A DNA stretch of 21,376 nucleotides from a virus. The notes below the pieces were generated by a model. It searched no databases, was not told the DNA's origin, and worked only from the letters and a program-made list of their open reading frames with translations. The position numbers and the translations under genes are program-made. Of the stretch, positions 1-7,668 are shown in pieces (positions within the stretch are counted from its first letter, which is position 1; every line of letters starts with the position of its first letter). The stretch is taken from IMG/VR virus record IMGVR_UViG_3300022200_002144, positions 1 through 21,376 of that record. One strand, written 5' to 3'.

Positions 1-44
1 GTGCCGTCTGTGTAAACTTTACAAACTGTTACATGGCCCTTCAT
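1..44 (-). CDS. Fibre-like protein, second tandem copy (5' end only)
   Basis: Only the first 14 codons lie in the window. They read MKGHVTVCKVYTDG, clearly similar to the start of the preceding 362-residue protein (MKGNVEVYGILDDS), so a paralogous fibre or adhesin gene probably follows. The ATG at 44-42 shares a base with the TGA stop of the upstream gene (TGATG), which suggests translational coupling. An in-frame ATG lies directly before it at 47-45 and could be used instead. A GGAGG lies at 66-62, rather far from either start. Everything past the N-terminus is outside the window, so the assignment rests on this short similarity and on position. Confidence 0.65.
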   Translation of the reverse strand, partial: MKGHVTVCKVYTDG

Positions 45-1132
45 CATGATCTAAAGTCTATCCTCCAAACTATTTTCAATCTTGAATAATTTAAATTTGA
101 TCGTATTGCTAAATTCTCTGTAAATGTTTTTTTAGCGAATAGTCTGTATCTGAGTCCTGTGTCTCCATTCGCGTCAGGAACTAAATCATACGGTGCTGTC
201 GTATTACCTAAACATCTTTTATTATCGTAGGTCCATAAGCCAATGTGATGAATACCTCCATAGGCATTCATAGTAAAGATATCTTTACCGTGAATATAGG
301 TTGTAACTTCTACGAATCCCTGAGTTATTTGGTTAGGTAAAGATGTTTCTGTACCTTTAAAAAAGGTTGCGGGTGCGGTTGTTCCCGTAACAGTGGAATC
401 ATCTTCGTGTTGTAGTGTTACAAACCCGTGCTTATCAACTAAAGACTGTCCGTTGTATGTGTTGGTACTGTATGTTGTTGCGGATGCTAAAAAATTAAGG
501 TCCGCATCGGCAGAAAAATCTCCATCTAAAGAATCAACGATATAAATATGTGTAAAGTTTGAATTCGTATTTACAGAACCAAACGCCCCTATACACCAAC
601 TTGATGCGTCTGAATTAAAGTATGGCCTGTTTTCATGATGCCCGTAAAAGGTTTGACCATCAGCACTAGCAGAGACATACTCGTATTCCGCTTTAGGCTC
701 TAAATCTGTATCTAAAGGATCGGGGTATGAAGGGAGCTTATCTGGAGGTAAGTGATAAAGTAACCCGTCAGGCTGAACTACTCTAATAATTTTTTGAGTT
801 GGTCCTACATTTATCCAAGAGTTTGGGTCGTTGATCGCGGCTCTTGTTACATACGAGGCGTTGGCTCCTAAAAACTCAACACTTCCGTCAGCACAAGAAG
901 TTTGTGCATATACAGGTTGACCAAAAGAATCTTTAGCGGGTGCAAAAGTTATCGCAGCAAAATTCCAGTTAGATGCGTCTAAGACTTCTGGTGCATGGGC
1001 CAAAGTTGATGAAGGTGTTGCCATCATCTCAGCTATGGTTTCACCACCAGCGTCAACAATTAGATTAGACTCTGAAAGAAGTAGTTCCTCAGAGTCATCC
1101 AATATTCCGTAAACTTCAACATTACCCTTCAT
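44..1132 (-). CDS. Tail fibre-like / baseplate-distal structural protein, 362 aa
   Basis: The protein follows the baseplate wedge genes, the usual place for receptor-binding fibres. The N-terminal stretch (residues about 1-45) has a short beta-rich opening followed by SNLIVDAGGETIAEMM, a pattern I associate with tandem phage fibre-type proteins. The rest is rich in Ser, Thr, Asn, Gly and aromatic residues, as in beta-structured virion surface proteins, with no catalytic motif, signal peptide or membrane segment. The ATG lies inside the last codons of the 1483-residue gene (11-base overlap) and no good SD precedes it, so it is probably translated by coupling. The next gene begins with the same type of N-terminus, which suggests duplication. 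The structural role is fairly safe. The exact role as fibre, connector or adhesin is inferred from position. Confidence 0.7.
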   Translation of the reverse strand: MKGNVEVYGILDDSEELLLSESNLIVDAGGETIAEMMATPSSTLAHAPEVLDASNWNFAAITFAPAKDSFGQPVYAQTSCADGSVEFLGANASYVTRAAINDPNSWINVGPTQKIIRVVQPDGLLYHLPPDKLPSYPDPLDTDLEPKAEYEYVSASADGQTFYGHHENRPYFNSDASSWCIGAFGSVNTNSNFTHIYIVDSLDGDFSADADLNFLASATTYSTNTYNGQSLVDKHGFVTLQHEDDSTVTGTTAPATFFKGTETSLPNQITQGFVEVTTYIHGKDIFTMNAYGGIHHIGLWTYDNKRCLGNTTAPYDLVPDANGDTGLRYRLFAKKTFTENLAIRSNLNYSRLKIVWRIDFRS

Positions 1133-4100
1133 AGAATTCTAGTGCTGTTACTTGTAGGCTGGCAGTGGCGGTTGTGTACGCCATATTTTTATTGCTTCTG
1201 TAGTTCAGTCTACTACCACCACTGACCTCAAATGTACCAGAAGTGTTTCTAGCGTCTCTACTAGCTAACCCGTTTCTTAAGCTGTTGAAGTATCTAAAGA
1301 TTGCTCTCATGTCTTCAACATTAATCTCTACCTCACCGTACTGAGAAGATACTACAGCCCTTCTCTTGCGAGTTAGGTCTACAATCTCTATGCTCTCTAT
1401 TACAATGAACTTTTCATCATCTCCTGTTGTTGTAAAGAATTCTAAGACATACTTCTGGTTGTTCCTATGTACCTTGCCGTAATCTCTCTGGTACTGTGCA
1501 GTAAGCTCACTAACAGGAGATTCTACAGTGCGGAACTTGTAGGTCAGAGTTTCTCTAGTATTCTCTGATATATTTATTATAGCGTCAGGGTTGGTGCCCT
1601 CGATGATTGTTGTTTCAGTAAGAGGTTCGTAACAGCGATAGTCCGTGGTTCTTATCGTACCGTCTGGAGTATTAGCAGAAGTGTTGAGGTTGTTAAGGTT
1701 GCCTTCCGTAAACTTTCTTACCTGAGCGTAGTTCTTAGCCTTGGAGATACCGTTACGGCCTGCGAAGGAGCTACAGTCTGATCTTTCCCAGTAATCTGTT
1801 CCCGTTACAAAAACCTCATCAGGGATACAGTTGTAAGGTCTTGGGACATAGGAGTAAGTTTTTCCTCCCTCAGCCTCAGTGTGAACCCACATAGCTAACC
1901 CTTGTCCACCGATTCCTCGCCCTCTAGTGGATAGGTTGTGTCCAGTAACCTTAACCTCATACTCATGACCGGGACTCAAAAAGTTTCTTGCGTCGTTGGT
2001 GGAGTCTGAGTTATCAATCTTAACTCTAATTCTTGGAAGCTTATCCCTAGAAGTTGACCTGTGATACTTAAGGATTGTGTTGTTGATTAAGTAGTTAGCG
2101 AATGAATATTTACTCTGCTCATTCCTACTTAAACGGAATACTGAGAAAATGGGGTGAGGAGAGGCATCATCAGAAGTTGAAGAGGTATCTACTAAATCTA
2201 TACCGCTAATGATGTGTTCGTTTCTAAACTCAGGAGCGCCTACATAAATATCGTCTGTGGTCGAGGCTGCTACCGTCCCTAGTCCAGAACCCTCGCTACT
2301 CAGAAGACCACTTCCATCATAGAAAGAGATATCTACCTCTACTTCTGCGGAGCTTGCTTGGATGTATGCACTGGTGTCTATTGCAGATCCGTCTACATCA
2401 AAGTTGTGGTTATAGATGTAGGGTCCGAAAGTGTGAGAGAAGATGTTTGGTCCACCTACGAGATCGTAAGAGGAGTTTGTGGGATGGTTTAGATAATTAC
2501 CAGCAAGCTCAGTATAGTCTTTATACAGAGATTGTAGCTTCTTTCCAAACTCAAAATGCTCAAGATCCTTTATAGAGAAGGAGTCTATTGAGTTGTTTAT
2601 AAGCTGGTTGCCTATGGAAAGTATTGGATCTGCTGAACGCTCCATCCAAGCACTAAGATCTTTAGGAGTAAGTAGCTCACTAGTGGTCGGCCAATCCTTG
2701 TCTCTACTGCCATCCTCGTCGTAATACCCTGAAACAATCGAACTTGCCTGTAGATAATACTTCTTCTCATTTAGGCGATGCATGGTCGCCATAATCTCAT
2801 CTAGCTCATTCCTGCGTCCATAGCTTACACAATCTGAGCTTGTTAGATCTTGCTTCTCTCGGTAAGGGAATGTTTGGCTAGTATCCACACCATAGTAGGT
2901 GTTGGATGAGTTTAGGTTTTCGCAAATATCCCATACATCAGGAATGTTCTTGTGATCTAATAGTGTACCTATTCCGTTACCTATAGTGTTCTGTACGGTC
3001 GGTACATGAGCGAAATCTAAAGTTGAAGCTATGTATCCTAATGGGTTTACCGCAGATGTCGTTGACCAGAATGTAGACGACATCTCAAGCTTTCCGGGAC
3101 TACCTGTACCGTTCCTAGTTACCATTCTAGACTCTGGTAGTAGGTTTCTAAAGTTTCTTCTTCTTATAGAATTTCTAGGTAAAGATAGGTAAGTGCTTCC
3201 ACCCGATGCGAACAGCGCATCATTTATATTGTCTACCTCAATTCGCTTGAACCTATTGTCAGACATATCGACCGCGCAGACTGCATAGCCTGCTACATGA
3301 GAAGATCCCTCATACAGGCTAGTGAATCTAGCATTTACACCATAGCAAGGATTGTCTTGGATACCTGAAGCTGAGTCTGTGGTGTCGGATACTGTAAGTA
3401 GAATGTCTGGTATTGCGTGAGCGGGTGCTACTTCATTAACAACACTTCTTAGTTTTCTAACTCCGTAAGACCCGTCAGAGTTTAGTTTTCTTGATGAGAA
3501 ATCAAAGGAACTTGCAGCAAGAGAAATTAGGAAGTGAGAAGATTTACCGTTCCAAAGAGTTAGCAAGCTAACCTGATCAATCTCTCTGTTGCCTGTTGCA
3601 GCCTTCACTACCTCCTCGTAGTTTGGAGCATACTTGCGTTCCTTTGTGAAAACTACAAAGTTATTAATGACAGATGCGACATCCGTATTGAAGTTTGTGT
3701 TTTCAGTTATGAAGGTTGTAACTTGTTCTGCAAACTCAGTAGGTACTCCGTAACACTTTAGGTAATACTCAATTCTCTCTAGCATTACAGGAGTAATCTG
3801 AGCTTGAGAGTAGAACTGTCTCTTTTCGTATGGAGGAATATAGTTCACACCTCCACGATAACGATACACATAATCAGGATGATACCAGAGTCTAAGATCT
3901 TTTGAGTCTTCCTCATGGCGAGATCCTGTCATGTACTTGTATGATCCGCTCCCGTCAGGGTGAAGGTGATAAGGTCCGAACCATACCTCGTAGTCTTCTG
4001 GGCGAACCTCTATTCTCCTACCATCCCTTCCAAATACCTCTCTGTTAGTTGGTAGGACCGTAAGCTTTGGAGTTGGGTAAGGCTTGTTTCCTAAGAAGAA

Positions 4101-5573
4101 CGAATCAGGGAACTCTAGCATTAGATCAAATATAATCTTGTCTACTAGGAGTTTTATATTCTCTTCCAGACTTTCGTTTGAATACTTAGTTACGCCAAAC
4201 TGTTTAGCAAGCTCTGGAGTGTATGTTTTAGAATCCTTTAATGCCTCGGACTTTGTGGCAAGCGTGTAGAAAATCATATCAGGAAGATACGACTCCCAAA
4301 GCTCAAATATCTTCTCTCCATCAACAACATTAAATACACCTTGAGAGAAGATTAAATCAAGAAGAGTTTGAATGGATGATTTTGTTCCCTTCTTCTTATA
4401 AACTTCTACTGCGTTACGAAGCTGTACTCTCCACTTATCGGGATCAGTTCCGATCAACCTCCAGCCAATTAAATCAGCTAATAACTCTAGATATTGGTCA
4501 GGGCATCTGCCAATATCATATAGAATGTTTATTTCATTATCTTCGGTAATACGGTCTGCCATGCTGAATGACATGGCTTGTAAAAACTTAATAAGAGGAC
4601 CATCAGCCTCTTCGTCCTCAATCAATCCTCCTCCAGCTAAATAATCAATAAATGCGTCTCTAACTTTGTGGTCAGAGGAGTCCATATAATGTGGAGAATA
4701 TACTATCTCGTTTAAAGTTTTTAGTCTATCTAGCAACTGCGTTCCACTAGTATATGTTCCGTTATCTGTTGTTGCACCAGAGACATAATCAACTGGAATA
4801 ATTTGATCTGCTAACGCAAAGGTTGCGTTGTGTCTCCATAAATACTCTTGGAATATGTTGATGAAATCAACAAACTCGACAGGTCTTCCGCTCCAAAGAT
4901 TTTTTGTAATTAGCTCTGCTACTGCGTTTGAGGGATCATATACTCCTGCTGCGGGACCCTCACGGTTTAAGAAGTAAATCCATCCTAAATTTTCAATCAG
5001 ATACTTGTGGGTTCCACTACTATCTGCTGCAAATACTCCTGATGTTCTGGTATCATCTACAAGACTAGTGTGAGCGCCAGTTGTAGGTACTGGAAACTTG
5101 GCTAGGGTAGTTTTTATATGATCCAAGAATGTCGTACTTGAATCAAAGTCTCTATAAAAATTACCAAGAGGAGCTAAGATGTTTCTTTCAAAATCATCAG
5201 AAGTGATTATGTTTGGAACATTCTGCTTATAGAAGAACCTTGAAATACCTTCCTGAGTATTAATTGCAGACAGTTCCTCTACTCCAGCTAACGATGATAC
5301 TGGTAGGATTGAGTTTATGTTCTTAGCAGCAAGTATGTGCGAGTTGATTAGCTGGTTAGTATAACTAATGCTTTGCCCAGATATCTCAATCTCATCATCA
5401 AAGTATACTTGAGGTATGATCTTCTTAAGCGCATCTAAGTAGTTTCGTTTGAAAAACTTTTGGTTGCTTTCATAGTTCTCAAAAGATCTACCAGTAGATA
5501 CGACAGAGACTAGCTTGCTACTAGTTTCGCCTAAATCATTTATTCTACTGGATTTTACTACTCTTCTGGTCAT
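1122..5573 (-). CDS. Giant gpI-like baseplate wedge / tail protein, 1483 aa
   Basis: Residues about 325-470 resemble the P2 tail protein I family. A segment about clustered negative and aromatic residues (CPDQYLELLADLIGWRL) is followed by a Trp-Arg helix and the hallmark YKKKGTKSS at about residues 391-400, leading into a helix (SIQTLLDLIF). gpI proteins follow gpJ, as here: the gene starts directly after the gp6/gpJ homologue through a TAATG overlap. P2 gpI is under 200 residues, so this copy carries about 320 extra residues before and more than 1000 after the core. That makes it closer in scale to the large T4 wedge protein gp7. The C-terminal part is Ser/Thr/Asn/Tyr-rich and probably beta-structured. 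It would act in the baseplate wedge, possibly carrying fibre-attachment domains. The family call is good; the role of the extensions is unknown. Confidence 0.8.
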   Translation of the reverse strand: MTRRVVKSSRINDLGETSSKLVSVVSTGRSFENYESNQKFFKRNYLDALKKIIPQVYFDDEIEISGQSISYTNQLINSHILAAKNINSILPVSSLAGVEELSAINTQEGISRFFYKQNVPNIITSDDFERNILAPLGNFYRDFDSSTTFLDHIKTTLAKFPVPTTGAHTSLVDDTRTSGVFAADSSGTHKYLIENLGWIYFLNREGPAAGVYDPSNAVAELITKNLWSGRPVEFVDFINIFQEYLWRHNATFALADQIIPVDYVSGATTDNGTYTSGTQLLDRLKTLNEIVYSPHYMDSSDHKVRDAFIDYLAGGGLIEDEEADGPLIKFLQAMSFSMADRITEDNEINILYDIGRCPDQYLELLADLIGWRLIGTDPDKWRVQLRNAVEVYKKKGTKSSIQTLLDLIFSQGVFNVVDGEKIFELWESYLPDMIFYTLATKSEALKDSKTYTPELAKQFGVTKYSNESLEENIKLLVDKIIFDLMLEFPDSFFLGNKPYPTPKLTVLPTNREVFGRDGRRIEVRPEDYEVWFGPYHLHPDGSGSYKYMTGSRHEEDSKDLRLWYHPDYVYRYRGGVNYIPPYEKRQFYSQAQITPVMLERIEYYLKCYGVPTEFAEQVTTFITENTNFNTDVASVINNFVVFTKERKYAPNYEEVVKAATGNREIDQVSLLTLWNGKSSHFLISLAASSFDFSSRKLNSDGSYGVRKLRSVVNEVAPAHAIPDILLTVSDTTDSASGIQDNPCYGVNARFTSLYEGSSHVAGYAVCAVDMSDNRFKRIEVDNINDALFASGGSTYLSLPRNSIRRRNFRNLLPESRMVTRNGTGSPGKLEMSSTFWSTTSAVNPLGYIASTLDFAHVPTVQNTIGNGIGTLLDHKNIPDVWDICENLNSSNTYYGVDTSQTFPYREKQDLTSSDCVSYGRRNELDEIMATMHRLNEKKYYLQASSIVSGYYDEDGSRDKDWPTTSELLTPKDLSAWMERSADPILSIGNQLINNSIDSFSIKDLEHFEFGKKLQSLYKDYTELAGNYLNHPTNSSYDLVGGPNIFSHTFGPYIYNHNFDVDGSAIDTSAYIQASSAEVEVDISFYDGSGLLSSEGSGLGTVAASTTDDIYVGAPEFRNEHIISGIDLVDTSSTSDDASPHPIFSVFRLSRNEQSKYSFANYLINNTILKYHRSTSRDKLPRIRVKIDNSDSTNDARNFLSPGHEYEVKVTGHNLSTRGRGIGGQGLAMWVHTEAEGGKTYSYVPRPYNCIPDEVFVTGTDYWERSDCSSFAGRNGISKAKNYAQVRKFTEGNLNNLNTSANTPDGTIRTTDYRCYEPLTETTIIEGTNPDAIINISENTRETLTYKFRTVESPVSELTAQYQRDYGKVHRNNQKYVLEFFTTTGDDEKFIVIESIEIVDLTRKRRAVVSSQYGEVEINVEDMRAIFRYFNSLRNGLASRDARNTSGTFEVSGGSRLNYRSNKNMAYTTATASLQVTALEFYEG

Positions 5574-7174
5574 TAGACTGTTACGGTTTTAATAACAAAG
5601 TTGTTTAGCTGTATAATTTCGTTGAAATCTACATCTATCACTGGGTCAGTGTTGTCCACTGTGGCGAACCTAACATTAGATAGGTTGAATATTTCTTTAC
5701 TTAAATCTGCGGCGACAAATGATTTCCCAAAGTCGGTGTTATCTACATCAAAGTAAGTTAGAATTACATCAGAAACCTCTTGCTCAATTGCTCCTTTGAT
5801 ATCTTCTAACTCCTTATCAATACGAATTGTAATGATGAGATCTAAAGTTCTAATCAAACCATCAACAACTACTACCTCATCGGTAATCATCTTCTTCTCT
5901 TCTATCTCATCTAGAAGCTGCTTCTTAAAAGTTATCGAAGCCTTCTGGAGTTTTGTCTGTGATGCTCGTTCCAAAGTATATACATCAATAACATTAGCAG
6001 AACTGTAAGCATCGCGCACTACTGCTGTAGTCTTACCTAAAGTTCCTTGTTTTGATCTGAAGGTGTTTCCGAAAGCGATGTAATCCTCAAGGGTTACAAT
6101 CCTATCCTGTCTTCTGAATGTTAGAGGAGCATACTTTTTAGCGTGTTCTGCTGTCTCTGCCTCAGCGCCACCAGTCATAGGTGTGCGGTTTTCTACAGTA
6201 AACTTAAGTGTGCCAGCAGTGTCGGTATCGGCAGTAAGAGAAACATTGATTGTATCAGATGGAAGATTACCTCTACTTCCTCCTCCGACTCGATAAGCTA
6301 CGGTAAACTCAGCATTTGGTGGTGGGCCTATTCCTACGAAGTTGTCACCAAATAAGATTGTGGCTGCATAATCATCATCGTACACTACTTGAAAAACTCT
6401 ATCATTTGCTCCTGATGCTGAATACAACCTCTCAACCTGCTCGTACTGCCCCGTTGCAGGGTTGCCGACACCAGCATCAACATAAACATCAACACTACCA
6501 TCAATGATCGGTGAGTCTGTCAAAGTAATAGTTTTATTACCTTCAGTGGCATCAAAGGTTCCATTCTGAGTTACTAATGCACCTTCGATGAGCGCCAGAT
6601 TTGTAAATAAAGAACTCGCGGCATTGTCTGCCTCACTACCCTCAAGCGTAATAGTAGCGTTTAAAGAATCTAAGCTTTGAATTAAATTGTTCTCTATCTT
6701 GTACAGCGTATAGTTGACTGGTGCTCCGTCCTCTTGTGATATAATTGAGAATACTCTAGAAGATGGTTGAAACACTAGGGGGAAGTCTGCGGCTATGGGG
6801 TCTGTATCTGCCTGTAGCCTTGCTCCACCTACAGAAGCCAGAGGACCGCGAAGATCTACTCCAATAAGCTCTAACAGCTTCTTCAAGTTGTTTCTAGTCT
6901 TTACAGTTCTTAGGAAGTTCTCATTGGCAAGCATGTCAGCCTTTAGTGAGGATACTGCGCCCATATATGAAACAAGCTCGATGAGCATCATTCCTAAATC
7001 CGACTCAGCAAAGTTTTGATAATCATTAGGGTACACGGCCTTTACATAATTAATCAAATCTTGTCTAATCGTGTAGAAATCATTTCCAGCATAGTTAATA
7101 TACTGCTGCTTCTTCCTGTCTGGAATAACAGCAAGTTTCATAAAATCCGAATCTGTAGTTCCTGAAAATGACAT
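5573..7174 (-). CDS. Baseplate wedge protein, gp6 / gpJ family, 533 aa
   Basis: The N-terminal 110 residues have the typical opening of the gp6/gpJ family. They include YVKAVYPNDYQNF, ESDLGMMLIELVSYMGA and a following helical region that ends in LLELIGVDLRGP. Residues about 270-420 fit the conserved baseplate_J core (FGDNFVGIGP, YRVGGGSRGNLP, then LTFRRQDRIVTLEDY). The protein forms the inner wedge ring that clamps around the hub and triggers sheath contraction. It follows gp25 through a TAATG overlap and precedes the gpI-like gene through another TAATG, keeping the gp25-gp6/gpJ-gpI order known from P2-type and T4-type baseplates. An AGAGG SD lies 9 bases before the ATG. Length is usual for the family. 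Confidence is high. Confidence 0.93.
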   Translation of the reverse strand: MSFSGTTDSDFMKLAVIPDRKKQQYINYAGNDFYTIRQDLINYVKAVYPNDYQNFAESDLGMMLIELVSYMGAVSSLKADMLANENFLRTVKTRNNLKKLLELIGVDLRGPLASVGGARLQADTDPIAADFPLVFQPSSRVFSIISQEDGAPVNYTLYKIENNLIQSLDSLNATITLEGSEADNAASSLFTNLALIEGALVTQNGTFDATEGNKTITLTDSPIIDGSVDVYVDAGVGNPATGQYEQVERLYSASGANDRVFQVVYDDDYAATILFGDNFVGIGPPPNAEFTVAYRVGGGSRGNLPSDTINVSLTADTDTAGTLKFTVENRTPMTGGAEAETAEHAKKYAPLTFRRQDRIVTLEDYIAFGNTFRSKQGTLGKTTAVVRDAYSSANVIDVYTLERASQTKLQKASITFKKQLLDEIEEKKMITDEVVVVDGLIRTLDLIITIRIDKELEDIKGAIEQEVSDVILTYFDVDNTDFGKSFVAADLSKEIFNLSNVRFATVDNTDPVIDVDFNEIIQLNNFVIKTVTV

Positions 7175-7668
7175 TACTTGACCTCTATATCAGCCTCAAA
7201 AGTATCTAGGGATGAATCGCGTAATTGTAGTGTGAGCGATATTTTTAATAAGTGCTCGTTGCCTTCTTCGCCACCCATAACGGATACGGCAAGAATTTGA
7301 GCTTGTGGGAAATATTTTGTTATAGCTCCAAGCACCTCTTGTTTAATTAATATAAAAGTTACTTCGTCCATAGGCTCGAAGATATACTTTCTCAAGCTTA
7401 CTCCAAAATCGGGCAGCATGACTCGCTCACCCCTCTCAGTTCTCAAAAGCTGTCTAAGATTATTCTTTATTAAGTTTATCCCATAAGCCTTGCTAAAATA
7501 CGCTCCTGTTCTCTTTCCAAACAGAGTAGCGTCTCCAGTAACCTTGTTTAGGTTAGCGGATAGAGGGTATGCCATACCCGATTTTTTTCTGTATTGAGAC
7601 TTGACGGCCTTTTGTACAGATATAGAAACCTCTCTTCCGTATTTATTAAATGTGGTTGTGGTAGCCAT
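7174..7668 (-). CDS. Baseplate wedge protein gp25 (GPW/gp25/TssE family), 164 aa
   Basis: Residues 71-101 show the family signature: an LRTERGERVMLPDFG stretch followed by a short helix and IFEPMDE. In the family this glutamate/proline/arginine region packs against gp6 and helps to start sheath assembly. The C-terminal half is an alternating helix and strand domain ending in a beta strand (LRDSSLDTFEADIEV), again usual. There is an N-terminal extension of about 60 mostly polar, basic residues, so the protein is somewhat longer than T4 gp25 (132 residues). Both ends use TAATG overlaps, upstream with the LamG protein gene and downstream with gp6/gpJ. No strong SD is visible, which fits coupled translation. 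Confidence 0.92.
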   Translation of the reverse strand: MATTTTFNKYGREVSISVQKAVKSQYRKKSGMAYPLSANLNKVTGDATLFGKRTGAYFSKAYGINLIKNNLRQLLRTERGERVMLPDFGVSLRKYIFEPMDEVTFILIKQEVLGAITKYFPQAQILAVSVMGGEEGNEHLLKISLTLQLRDSSLDTFEADIEVK

